A stretch of 25,339 bases of DNA from Bulleidia sp. (GCA_016293365.1 JAEDEK010000013.1:1-25339); one strand, 5' to 3'; positions 14,748 to 22,598 are shown, counted from the first letter of the stretch. The notes: generated by a model from the sequence alone, not told the origin. Numbers and translations: made by a program.

Positions 14748-15139
14748 CAGAAATGATGGATTTCCGGTTCCTGATTGAAACTGTTGAATACAGCGGTGGC
14801 ATCCTTCAGATACAGAACCTGTGTATGATCATCGTTTTCGTCATACATTTTTCTCAGCCTCGGATATGCCTTCAAAAGAGAATTCTTAGCTTCCGTGCGT
14901 GGGTCATCAACAAGCTCTGCTGTGACTCGCACCCATGTTCCCTTACTGAAAGCACAGATCTCACATTTCGGATCTGCTGCTATCTGTCTGGAAACCTCTT
15001 TGTTTCTTCCTGTCTGAATGTACAGCCTGTTTTCAAAAATGTGTGCTGTACCAAATGGTCTTACCCTTGGCTGATCACCATCGACTGTCGCCAGATAATA
15101 CACACCGGCCCGTTTCAGAAATTCACATGTTTTTTCCGT
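14747..15139 (-). CDS. Pyridoxamine 5'-phosphate oxidase-like flavin protein with ACG at the expected start
   Basis: 130 residues if begun at 15139. YYLATVDGDQPRVRPFG, RLYIQTGRNKEVSRQI and DPKCEICAFSKGTWVRV are typical of the small split-barrel PNPOx-like family that binds FMN or F420-like cofactors. These proteins normally start with a helix like EKTCEFLKRAG, which here is in frame upstream of the first standard start (GTG 15103). That helix begins at ACG (15137-15139), eight bases after a good AGGGAG site (15148-15153), where relatives have ATG. So either ACG is used as a rare start, or the start codon is mutated and the protein is poorly made or truncated. Substrate unknown; family clear. 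Confidence 0.78.
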   Translation of the reverse strand, partial: TEKTCEFLKRAGVYYLATVDGDQPRVRPFGTAHIFENRLYIQTGRNKEVSRQIAADPKCEICAFSKGTWVRVTAELVDDPRTEAKNSLLKAYPRLRKMYDENDDHTQVLYLKDATAVFNSFNQEPEIHHF

Positions 15140-15147
15140 TCTGTTAT

Positions 15148-15153
15148 CTCCCT
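15148..15153 (-). promoter_or_regulatory. Ribosome binding site deciding the ACG start
   Basis: AGGGAG eight bases before the ACG codon; no in-frame ATG, GTG or TTG lies at usable distance. The site is what points to ACG (formerly ATG) rather than GTG 15103 as the natural start. Confidence 0.6.
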
Positions 15154-15198
15154 GTATACATGATACAGTTTTTATCCATGTGATGAAAGAAAGACTCC

Positions 15199-15221
15199 AA
15201 AAAAGCCGTCATCTAAAACGG
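15199..15221 (-). terminator. Weak terminator after the c-di-GMP protein gene
   Basis: On the minus strand CCGT pairs with ACGG around an eight-base loop and is followed by CTTTTTTGG. The hairpin is short and includes the stop codon. Confidence 0.4.
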
Positions 15222-17825
15222 ATAACAGCCTGTTTCGCCCTCTTCATCCCTGTAGATGCAGCAGGTTCCTTTTCTTGTCTGTTTTGCTTTATATAAAGTC
15301 TGATCTGCACAGGTAATTGCTTCCATCTTCTCAGATACATTTTCAAAAGTGGCAATACCACACGAAACTGTAGCCGGCATATCAAGTGCATCCATTCTTC
15401 TGCGGAATCTGTCACAGATATCGCTGCATCTTTCTACCGCCTTCTGACAGCATGTGACATTTGTCAGAATCAGAAGGAATTCATCCCCGCCATAACGGCA
15501 GTGAATATCAGAAGCACGCGTTACTGAATTGACAATCCGGGAGAATTCAATCAGCATTCTATCACCCATTTCATGTCCGAAGGAATCATTAATTCGTTTC
15601 AGATCATCCATATCAAACATGCAGGCTGCTGCAGGCATATCGATTTTCTGCAGATCCTGAAGTGTACTGTCAAGTCCTCTGCGGTTGAGAAGTCCTGTCA
15701 GAATATCGTGATTAGCTTCATTCATCAGGGACATTTCCTTGCGTTCAAATGCAAGAATGTCCACAAGATGATGTATGCGGCGTTTCAGATCGAACGCCGG
15801 ATGTTTTTTGCACAGGAAATCGTCTGTTTCTGAAAGAATGGTCAGATTCTGTGCCTGAGCATAACCTGGAATAGTACCAAGTACTGGGATTCTCCAGCGG
15901 GATGGACCTTTGCGGATTACTTCCATGACTCGATCAGCACCATGTTCCGGAAGCGTCAGGGATAGAATGATCGCACTTATACCGTTTCTCGATTCACTTT
16001 CGATATAGCGGATTGCCTCTTCTGTGTTATCGATCTGCGCCACGTGGTATTCATCTTCAAATGTTTCCACTACCTTTTTTCTGTAATCGATGTTTTCATC
16101 AATAATCAGAAGTGTATTAACCTGTTTTCGTTCTGGAAGAATATCCAATTCCTGCTCATCTGCCTTTTCCTTCTGCGACAACAGGAGAGATTCATAATCC
16201 CGGATCGGCAACGGTGCAGAGAAATAATAACCCTGGACATAGTCACATCCGATCATTCTGAGTCTTTCCGCCTGATTGGCTGTTTCTACCCCTTCCGCAA
16301 CAACCCTGAGATGCATCCTGTGTGCCATTGTAATCACATCATTGAGAATACTGTTTTCTTCCGGTTTCTCAATTTCACCATGTACAAACTTCAGATCGAG
16401 CTTGAGAATATCCACCGGCATTGCAGAAAGTGTATTCAATGAGGAATAACCACTTCCGAAATCATCCAGTTCGATGATAAATCCTTTTTCACGCAGCTGT
16501 CTGACTGTGGATACAATGATTTCCGTATTATCCGCATAGGCACTTTCTGTAATTTCCAGATGCAGATCCGATGGACGGATCTGGAATTCTCTGACCAGAT
16601 TGATAAATACGGATACCGGATCATCCATAAACAGATCCGCACGGGATACATTAACAGATACCGGCAGAACTGATAGTCCCTCCTGTTTCCATTTGGAAAT
16701 CAGAGAACATGTCATTCTCCATATATACATATCCAGTTTCTGAATAAAACCGTTTTTTTCAAAAATCGGGATAAATTCACCCGGTGAGATTAAACCGAAT
16801 TCCGGATGAAACCAGCGGACAAGTGCCTCCGCACCGACGATCGTTTCTTTCTGCAGACCATATTTCGGCTGAAGATATACAGTAAACTGTTTTTCTGCCA
16901 GGGCTTTTTCCATGGAATCGGTAATCATCTTTTCTCTTAGCAGAGCAGCTCTGAGCTTATCATCATATACTGCAAAATATCTGCTGTATTTCCCGCGGAT
17001 ACTGTCTGCTGCAAGCATTGCACGGTCACACATCTGTTCAACAGATACAGATCTGTCTGTGATTTCATAGATCCCCCATCTCATGATGATACTTTTCATC
17101 AAAGAAGAAAGAGACAGATCCAGTTTGCCGAAATGCTGTCTGTCATACTGCTCCATTCCTTTTTTCTGGAAACACAGGAATCTGTCAGCACTCAATCTGC
17201 CGCAGAACCCTTCATCTCCAACCATATTCTGCATTAACTGAGCTGTTTCCTGCAGGAGTCTGTCACCTTCACGTATACCGAAAATATCATTAACCAGTTT
17301 GAAGTTTTCAATATTGGAACATACAATGCAGTATTCTCCATCCGGATCCTCCTGCAGGCGTTCCTTGACAGAAGTATAGAAAAATTCTTTGGAGTAAAGA
17401 CCGGTCAGTGCATCAAATTTAAACTGATTGACAACAGCAGATGTTTCACGCAGTTTAATAAGATTTGCCATTCTGTGCAGAATGATCTGTGCATTGTATG
17501 GTTTTGGCACAAAATCTGTAGCACCATGAGAAAGTGCCATGATCTGTTCTTCTGTTCCACCACTTTGTGTCATGACAATGACCGGTATCATGTCAAGACG
17601 CTCATCCTCTTTGATTTTCGAAAGAAAAGTATAACCGTCCATAACAGGCATCATCACATCAAGAAGTATCAGTGCCAGTGTATCCGCATGGCTTTTCGCA
17701 ATGGAAAGACCTTCCTCACCATTAGAAGCCTGATACACATCATATTCTTCTGACAGAAGTTCTGTCAGCATCTCTCTGTTGAGAAAATTATCTTCTATTA
17801 CAAGTACCTTTCTTCTGAATGCCAT
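15213..17825 (-). CDS. Multidomain c-di-GMP protein: REC-GGDEF-EAL-REC-GGDEF
   Basis: 870 residues, no signal peptide or membrane segment. (1) Residues 5-125, receiver domain: acidic E11/D12, phosphate acceptor D56, T86, K108. (2) 135-290, degenerate GGDEF: the signature reads LSADRF (211-216), so no cyclase activity. (3) 300-550, EAL phosphodiesterase with E333-A-L, NVS (392-394), E424, DDFGSG (454-459), K475, E511 and Q531, all needed for c-di-GMP cleavage. (4) 568-690, second receiver in which the acceptor Asp is replaced (LSLTLPEHG), a pseudo-receiver. (5) 705-858, GGDEF intact (779-783) with an inhibitory RxxD site (770-773) five residues before it. It should both make and degrade c-di-GMP under control of a partner kinase; none is adjacent. 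AAGGAAGG precedes ATG 17825. Confidence 0.93.
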   Translation of the reverse strand: MAFRRKVLVIEDNFLNREMLTELLSEEYDVYQASNGEEGLSIAKSHADTLALILLDVMMPVMDGYTFLSKIKEDERLDMIPVIVMTQSGGTEEQIMALSHGATDFVPKPYNAQIILHRMANLIKLRETSAVVNQFKFDALTGLYSKEFFYTSVKERLQEDPDGEYCIVCSNIENFKLVNDIFGIREGDRLLQETAQLMQNMVGDEGFCGRLSADRFLCFQKKGMEQYDRQHFGKLDLSLSSLMKSIIMRWGIYEITDRSVSVEQMCDRAMLAADSIRGKYSRYFAVYDDKLRAALLREKMITDSMEKALAEKQFTVYLQPKYGLQKETIVGAEALVRWFHPEFGLISPGEFIPIFEKNGFIQKLDMYIWRMTCSLISKWKQEGLSVLPVSVNVSRADLFMDDPVSVFINLVREFQIRPSDLHLEITESAYADNTEIIVSTVRQLREKGFIIELDDFGSGYSSLNTLSAMPVDILKLDLKFVHGEIEKPEENSILNDVITMAHRMHLRVVAEGVETANQAERLRMIGCDYVQGYYFSAPLPIRDYESLLLSQKEKADEQELDILPERKQVNTLLIIDENIDYRKKVVETFEDEYHVAQIDNTEEAIRYIESESRNGISAIILSLTLPEHGADRVMEVIRKGPSRWRIPVLGTIPGYAQAQNLTILSETDDFLCKKHPAFDLKRRIHHLVDILAFERKEMSLMNEANHDILTGLLNRRGLDSTLQDLQKIDMPAAACMFDMDDLKRINDSFGHEMGDRMLIEFSRIVNSVTRASDIHCRYGGDEFLLILTNVTCCQKAVERCSDICDRFRRRMDALDMPATVSCGIATFENVSEKMEAITCADQTLYKAKQTRKGTCCIYRDEEGETGCYPF

Positions 17826-17955
17826 ACATTTTTCCTTCCTTCATTGTCCAATGTCCAAGATCACTCTGTCCGTCATGGATTACCAGGTAAAGGCGTAATA
17901 AATGACTCAGTTCATATTACCGGATCTCTGCCTGTATATTACTATATACAGCTAA
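17826..17955 (-). other. Possibly structured leader of the c-di-GMP protein gene
   Basis: On the minus strand a perfect hairpin CTGTATAT-AGTA-ATATACAG (17932-17951) is followed by GTAATA/TATTAC and TTACC-T-GGTAA dyads before the start codon. I could not find the conserved cores of c-di-GMP-I or -II riboswitches, nor a clear promoter or terminator. Either an operator region or a leader RNA. Confidence 0.3.
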
Positions 17956-18093
17956 GGTATGTCATGTGTTTTCCATACACAAACGCTCATTTTTTTGAGT
18001 ATTATTGCGAAAATGTCATCACACACAGCCTCACACCGCACAGATACAGGATACAGGAAATCATATTTTATCACGAAAAAGGATGGAATTCGA

Positions 18094-18612
18094 TTATTCA
18101 TGATTCTTTTTCAGACAGCTTTGATACCAGCCCAGAACTGGAAGCAATGCATTTTCATCAAAGCGGGAACCACCTTTCTTCCACAAAGCAAGGTCATCTT
18201 CTTCCTGTGCAGTACGTTCTTTCCCTTCCAGCTGTCTGATATTTGCCTTCCGTACAGCAGAAAGAATCAGTCTGTGGATTCCTTTCAATCGATCCATATG
18301 CAGACCTTTGCGCAGAGAAAACAGCACAACCTCCTCACCAAGTCCTGTTGCTTTTCGGATCTCTCTGTTTTTTGTACCTGCCGTACTCATCCCGACACCA
18401 CAGACACATGGAATATCATACTTCCTGCATGCCTTATCATATCCCTGTATCGTATCTGCAAAGATCCATCCGAAATAAATGATATGTGCACCTTTTTCAA
18501 GAGTGGATGTCTCTTCCAGCTTCACACATGGAAGCCCTGCCTTTACCGCAAAAGTCTTGGCATATTTTTCAGTCTCACCCGTATTGGATGTATAAACAAC
18601 TGCTTCAATCAT
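18094..18612 (-). CDS. Flavodoxin domain protein
   Basis: 172 residues. YTSNTGETEKYAKTFA (7-22) is the flavodoxin phosphate loop (T/S-x-T-G-x-T), and HIIYFGWIFADTIQGYDKA and CVCGVGMSTAGTKN are the two later flavin-contact loops. The rest up to LFSLRKGLHMDRLKGIHRLIL resembles flavodoxin-domain proteins of the protoporphyrinogen-oxidase-like family. ATG 18612 has AAAAGGA upstream; the open frame back to 18726 crosses into the divergent fruK gene. It is probably monocistronic and divergent from fruK over a 57-base promoter region. The redox partner is unknown. Confidence 0.8.
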   Translation of the reverse strand: MIEAVVYTSNTGETEKYAKTFAVKAGLPCVKLEETSTLEKGAHIIYFGWIFADTIQGYDKACRKYDIPCVCGVGMSTAGTKNREIRKATGLGEEVVLFSLRKGLHMDRLKGIHRLILSAVRKANIRQLEGKERTAQEEDDLALWKKGGSRFDENALLPVLGWYQSCLKKNHE

Positions 18613-18645
18613 TATTTTTTTCCTTTTCTGCATTCTCTTTCTGCA

Positions 18646-18651
18646 TATAAT
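18646..18651 (+). promoter_or_regulatory. -10 box of fruK
   Basis: TATAAT, 18 bases before ATG 18670. The -35 region (18623-18628, CTTTTC) is poor, so an activator may be needed. Confidence 0.5.
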
Positions 18652-18669
18652 AATCTCGAGGTGACCACT

Positions 18670-19590
18670 ATGATTCATACACTTACATTGAATCCTTCTT
18701 TGGATTATATTGCGGAATGTCCACATTTCACACTTTCCGCAACAAATCGGACGACAGGTGAAACCATCTATCCAGGCGGTAAGGGGATCAATGTTTCTCT
18801 TGTCCTGAAGAATCTTGGATATTCATCCATCACCCATGGATTCATCGCCGGATTTACAGGACAGGCGCTTGTTTCCCTGCTGGAACAGACCGGTCTGCAG
18901 ACAGACATGATTTCTGTCAGTGAAGGACTCACACGAATCAATGTCAAACTCAGAAGTGATACCGAAACGGAACTGAATGGAATCGGACCGTATGTTTCCG
19001 CTTCTTCGCTGCAGCTTCTGATGAACCATCTTGAAGAACTTGTCGAAGGTGATATCCTGGTTCTTTCCGGTTCTTTACCACAAGGCGTACCAGCCGATTT
19101 CTACGCCACTGTCATTCAGAAAGTATCTTCCCGAAATGTACGTACCATTGTTGATACATCCGGACAGAGCCTGCTCAATACACTTACCTGCCATCCGTTT
19201 CTGATCAAACCGAACCTGGCAGAACTGCAGCAGCTATCGGATCATCCGCTGACAGATCATGAAACAATCGCAGGTGCCGCTGTGGCATTACAGAAACAGG
19301 GCGCACGTAATGTGATTGTTTCTCTTGGAAAAGATGGAGCATTGTTTGCCTGTATGGACGGCTCCGTTTACCAGGCAGACGCGCCATCCGGCACACTGGT
19401 CAACTCTGTCGGTGCTGGTGATTCCCTTGTGGCAGGATTCCTCGCCGCTTACCTGGAAACAGAAGATCCTGTGAATGCTTTCTGTTATGGAGTTGCCTGT
19501 GGCAGTGGAAGCGCCTTCTCTTCTTCTTTTGTTACAAGGACGGAAGCAGATGCACTCGTCCAGAGCATCACCCCTCGTAAAATCAGATAA
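18670..19590 (+). CDS. fruK: 1-phosphofructokinase (PfkB family)
   Basis: 306 residues. It phosphorylates fructose 1-phosphate to fructose 1,6-bisphosphate with ATP in the cytoplasm. PGGKGINVS (35-43) and NSVGAGDS (245-252, catalytic D251) are the two PfkB signatures, and TLNPSLDY at residues 6-13 and SGSLPQGVP (133-141) mark the FruK/LacC branch. LacC (tagatose 6-phosphate kinase) is the alternative and cannot be fully excluded. GAGGTG precedes ATG 18670; the frame is open to 17959 but without coding character. There is no fruR or fructose PTS gene beside it, which is unusual because fruK normally sits in fruRKA. Confidence 0.88.
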   Translation: MIHTLTLNPSLDYIAECPHFTLSATNRTTGETIYPGGKGINVSLVLKNLGYSSITHGFIAGFTGQALVSLLEQTGLQTDMISVSEGLTRINVKLRSDTETELNGIGPYVSASSLQLLMNHLEELVEGDILVLSGSLPQGVPADFYATVIQKVSSRNVRTIVDTSGQSLLNTLTCHPFLIKPNLAELQQLSDHPLTDHETIAGAAVALQKQGARNVIVSLGKDGALFACMDGSVYQADAPSGTLVNSVGAGDSLVAGFLAAYLETEDPVNAFCYGVACGSGSAFSSSFVTRTEADALVQSITPRKIR

Positions 19591-19599
19591 CGTATTCTG

Positions 19600-19622
19600 A
19601 AGGATGGTCCGCCATCCTTTTA
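19600..19622 (+). terminator. Rho-independent terminator of fruK
   Basis: AGGATGG pairs with CCATCCT around TCCG, followed by TTTTATT. It overlaps the end of the convergent flavodoxin pseudogene. Confidence 0.8.
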
Positions 19623-20163
19623 TTCTGTGATCATGGACAGAAACTGTCGGGCAAAGTCATCATCAGCCCGATCTGTTTTATCCCGTGTATATCATCTGTA
19701 CCTTTCACTTCTTCCATCACCATTCCGATCTGTGCATCTGTTGATAGATCCTTTCCAGTGATAACTACAACCACCTTTTGCCCCTGAAAATCATGGCTGG
19801 ATGCATAATCCAGTAACGGCCGCGAAACTGTTCCACCATACACAGGAGAGCATAATGCAACCAGATCAAAATCCTGTATCTCATAAGGAACGTCATGACG
19901 CGGATGATTTGCCACAACCGAATACCCTTCTTTCTGTAATCCTTCTGCCATACATATCACAGTATCCTGTGTCAGTGAAAACCGTGACTTCTGATACAGA
20001 ATCAGGGCATTTCCGGTCCCTTTTGACGCCCATACGGATTCTTCGGATTTCTGTTCAACCGTATTGATTCTAAAAAACAGAAGCCACATTACAGATACGC
20101 CAGCTACCATAACGATAATGCTGCAGCAAGCATTTTACACAGCAACTTTACAACCCTTTTCAT
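19620..20163 (-). pseudogene. Membrane-anchored flavodoxin-like gene with two frameshifts
   Basis: The main open frame (19631-20110) has YQKSRFSLTQDTVICMAEGL and DLVALCSPVYGGTVSRPLLDY, the two flavin loops of flavodoxin-like proteins. But both ends are in other frames. At 20161-20163 an ATG, overlapping the MarR stop as ATGA, opens MKRVVKLLCKMLAAA, and one lost base near 20119 would join it to IIVMVAGVSVMWLLFFR, a complete N-terminal membrane anchor. At 19667-19669, one missing G in a GGG run would turn the end from an abrupt stop into DDFARQFLSMITE ending at 19620. Both repairs are single bases, so this is either a recent pseudogene or sequencing error. The gene sits in an operon behind the MarR regulator. 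Confidence 0.7.
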
Positions 20164-20597
20164 TCCCTGCTGATATTCTCCGTCATTTTCAAAATTACTG
20201 ATAAAGCTGTCATCAGATCATCTTCTGAAATATCGCGATACATTCTGTCCATGAACTGCTGTGTAACTTCCTGCTTGTCCTGTGTCATGTCCATCAGTTT
20301 TTCTTCTGGCACAAGCCGTAGTTTTCTTCTGTCTTCCTCATCTTTGCGTATTGTCAGATATCCCTTGTCCTGCAGCTGTTCCGCCATCCTTTTTACATTC
20401 TGATAGGAACATCCGATCAGATCCGAAACATCCGATAATGTCGGATTGTCATCAAAAGTGCCGATAGATACAAGCAGAAAATGCTGTTTCATCGTGAGAT
20501 CTTTGAATTCTTCGCTCTGCAGCGCAGCAATCCTGTTATCCAGCACTGACAGTGATCCATACATCAGATAACGTGGATCCAGCTTTTTAAAATCCAT
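20160..20597 (-). CDS. MarR-family transcriptional regulator
   Basis: 145 residues. A winged helix-turn-helix: TLSDVSDLIGCSYQNVKRMAEQL (53-75) holds the recognition helix, followed by the wing KDEEDRRKLRL (85-95), where the D-x-R signature is seen. The flanking helices form the dimer interface. Cys63 sits at the start of the recognition helix and could be a redox or thiol sensor, which is speculation. ATG 20597 follows GAGGTGG at five bases. It is the first gene of a two-gene operon whose second gene is the broken flavodoxin, and strong palindromes just upstream suggest autoregulation. Ligand unknown. Confidence 0.9.
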   Translation of the reverse strand: MDFKKLDPRYLMYGSLSVLDNRIAALQSEEFKDLTMKQHFLLVSIGTFDDNPTLSDVSDLIGCSYQNVKRMAEQLQDKGYLTIRKDEEDRRKLRLVPEEKLMDMTQDKQEVTQQFMDRMYRDISEDDLMTALSVILKMTENISRE

Positions 20598-20612
20598 AAC
20601 ACCACCTCGTAT

Positions 20613-20652
20613 ACATAATATATTATGTAATATATTATATAACATATTATGT
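20613..20652. promoter_or_regulatory. AT-rich tandem palindromic operator of the MarR operon
   Basis: ACATAATATATTATGT (20613-20628) is a perfect 16-bp palindrome; the half ATTATGT recurs at 20646-20652, 24 bases away, with ATATAAC between. A TATAAT lies in the tract on the minus strand. Position and shape fit MarR autorepression. Confidence 0.68.
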
Positions 20653-20670
20653 CTCTTTCACCCCCGCAGA

Positions 20671-20701
20671 AGAAAACAGCCTCCATGTTTCCATGGAGAC
20701 T
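20671..20701 (-). terminator. Rho-independent terminator of the DUF975-PF06541 gene
   Basis: AGTCTCCATG pairs with CATGGAGGCT (ten pairs, one G-U) closed by GAAA, followed by GTTTTCTTC. Five bases after the stop codon. Confidence 0.85.
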
Positions 20702-20705
20702 GAAG

Positions 20706-22517
20706 TTACTCACTCTGTGAAGTATGTACTTCCGTAACAGGGGAAGTAATGTTTTTTCCGGTATTCGGATTTTTGAGTGATGACACTGCATCCATTCCAA
20801 ATAAAACAGCAAGTACAATGGAAACAACACTCAGAATTCTTGCATCTGCTTTTTCAAGCAGATTATCCAGTTCCGGTGCGATTGCGTAAATCACCGCCAT
20901 ACATCCAAAGGCAAACAGAATCAGACCTTCCAGACAGATTCTGCCGTTCAGATTCAGAAAATATCCTGAATAATCCCACCATTTCAGTCCATACATTGAT
21001 TCAAGTACAGCTGCCGTACCATATTCAATCACACCGGACAGTATAAATGCCCCGGTAAATGTGGCAAGTGGATGTTTTCTCAGTTTTGTCAGAACAATCA
21101 GTGCCAGTATTGCACCAGCACCATAGATCGGCAGCCATGGTCCAAGCATTGTTCCACGGTTGGCAAATTCACCAGACTGAACAAGGCAAAGTCCGGTTTC
21201 CCATAACCATCCACCGATCGCAAAGATGAAGAACATCAGAACAAGACTCTGCACCGTATAGGCACGCATGAAATCTCTTTGACCGTTGAAGTGCTTTCTG
21301 GCACGTACATACAGTGGAGACAGTCGGGATGGATATGCCTTTTTGTCCAGAACAGCTTCATCATTGGAAATCTGTGCTTTGATGGACTCAATTGCCTGCC
21401 ATGTACGCTTGTTCTTTGTTGAGCCGACCCAGATCGACAGATTTTCCACAAAGAATTTCTGTATACCGTGCAGTTCTACCTGATTGTCCGCAATGTACAT
21501 CTGATCCATCCGTACATCACGATACGCTCTGTTGAGCGCTTCATCCTGTGGAAGTTCATACAGATATGTATCATTGAGAACTTCAATACCTTCCATCTGT
21601 GCTTCCATACATGCACGGCGACGGTTGCGGTAATACTGTGTCAATACCGCGGTATAATATGGATTGGACCAGAAAATTCCGGTGATTCCAATTGTGAAAT
21701 AGTCCAGAACAAACCATCCAAGCATAGAAAGATCCAGTTTGAACAGTTCCATTTTATGTCCGTCCATCATTTTCCGTGAAAGTGCAATCGCATCCTTACC
21801 GCTGATATCCGGGTTCTCCGCAAGAATATACGGGACCATGGCATAGGAATATTCCTTGATGAATCCACCGATAATCGTCAGATACCAGAGTGACAGCTGG
21901 ATGTTGTAACGCAGATAGGACAGAGCTGATTTTATCCAGCGGTTTACTGCATCAAAATAGAATACATGCTGAATCGGCACATGATCATATGTGCTTTCTT
22001 CCAGGAAAATTCGATTCATGATCAGATGGATCATGTTTTTCAGAAAGATAATCACAGCAAGCTGGAATCCCACCGCCAGAAGGATCAGCAGAAAGCCACC
22101 GATACCGGATCCACCCATCATGGAAGTGATGGAATCATATGCAAGTACAAGGATCTCCCCCGAGCATACAGTATTGATCAATGAAGCAATAACCCCCTGA
22201 CTTCTGCCCAGAATATCTGTCTGTTTCTGCTGATAGTTTTCAAGAGCTTTATCAACATCATTCTGTGCTTTGTCCAGATCATTTTCATGAATATCTTCCA
22301 GTACCGTCCAGTAGGACTCGTCTGAAATGGAGAATCGGTTCATACCAACCGTATCTTCTCCCATGACTTCATTGATTTTTTCAACAACCAGATTGTCTTC
22401 CATCTGATTAATGAACACAGAGGAGAAAAGCATTGCCATCAGACAGATCGCAACACTCAGAAGATAGTGTTTCTTTACTACCTTCTTCGCCTCCGCTTTG
22501 ATTTCTTTACGATTCAT
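20706..22517 (-). CDS. DUF975-PF06541 fusion membrane protein
   Basis: 603 residues. Residues 1-300 are a DUF975 domain: MNRKEIKAEAKK start, several membrane helices, and the hallmark ALSRKMMDGHKMELFKLDLS (245-264). A cytoplasmic linker (300-420) follows, then a second domain, 425-560, of the putative ABC-transporter family PF06541, with GGWLWET (435-441) and NRGTMLGPWLPIYGAGA (453-469). A final helix lies at 562-578. Both families are of unknown function and are usually separate proteins. The long soluble stretch at 40-100 looks helical and could face outside. The ribosome binding site is distant (GGA, 12 bases). A promoter -10 (TATAAT 22546-22551) supports independent transcription. Confidence 0.8.
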   Translation of the reverse strand: MNRKEIKAEAKKVVKKHYLLSVAICLMAMLFSSVFINQMEDNLVVEKINEVMGEDTVGMNRFSISDESYWTVLEDIHENDLDKAQNDVDKALENYQQKQTDILGRSQGVIASLINTVCSGEILVLAYDSITSMMGGSGIGGFLLILLAVGFQLAVIIFLKNMIHLIMNRIFLEESTYDHVPIQHVFYFDAVNRWIKSALSYLRYNIQLSLWYLTIIGGFIKEYSYAMVPYILAENPDISGKDAIALSRKMMDGHKMELFKLDLSMLGWFVLDYFTIGITGIFWSNPYYTAVLTQYYRNRRRACMEAQMEGIEVLNDTYLYELPQDEALNRAYRDVRMDQMYIADNQVELHGIQKFFVENLSIWVGSTKNKRTWQAIESIKAQISNDEAVLDKKAYPSRLSPLYVRARKHFNGQRDFMRAYTVQSLVLMFFIFAIGGWLWETGLCLVQSGEFANRGTMLGPWLPIYGAGAILALIVLTKLRKHPLATFTGAFILSGVIEYGTAAVLESMYGLKWWDYSGYFLNLNGRICLEGLILFAFGCMAVIYAIAPELDNLLEKADARILSVVSIVLAVLFGMDAVSSLKNPNTGKNITSPVTEVHTSQSE

Positions 22518-22545
22518 AGTTATTTCAGTTCCTTTTTACACATTC

Positions 22546-22551
22546 ATTATA
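22546..22551 (-). promoter_or_regulatory. -10 box of the DUF975-PF06541 gene
   Basis: Consensus TATAAT 29 bases before ATG 22517; no good -35 at the right distance. Confidence 0.45.
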
Positions 22552-22574
22552 CAGATCATCTCTGCACGTTTTTT

Positions 22575-22598
22575 CATACAGAGTGAGCGATCTGTATG
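22575..22598. repeat. Perfect inverted repeat after the unknown-protein gene
   Basis: CATACAGA and TCTGTATG, eight bases apart, form a perfect eight-pair stem directly after the stop at 22599. On the minus strand it is followed by AAAAAAC, not T, so it is not a normal terminator there. Confidence 0.5.

Noticed and set aside
15152..15168. CTGTAT-ACATG-ATACAG dyad before the PNPOx gene, similar to half-sites at 17932-17951
   Set aside because: ATACAG is frequent in this window by base composition, so a shared operator is not supported.
17826..18093. Possible c-di-GMP riboswitch before the c-di-GMP enzyme gene
   Set aside because: The conserved GEMM core motifs could not be found; only generic hairpins are visible.
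17959..18669. Long open frame extending the fruK gene upstream by 237 codons
   Set aside because: It runs antisense through the flavodoxin gene and lacks protein-like character; the ribosome binding site and -10 box fit ATG 18670.
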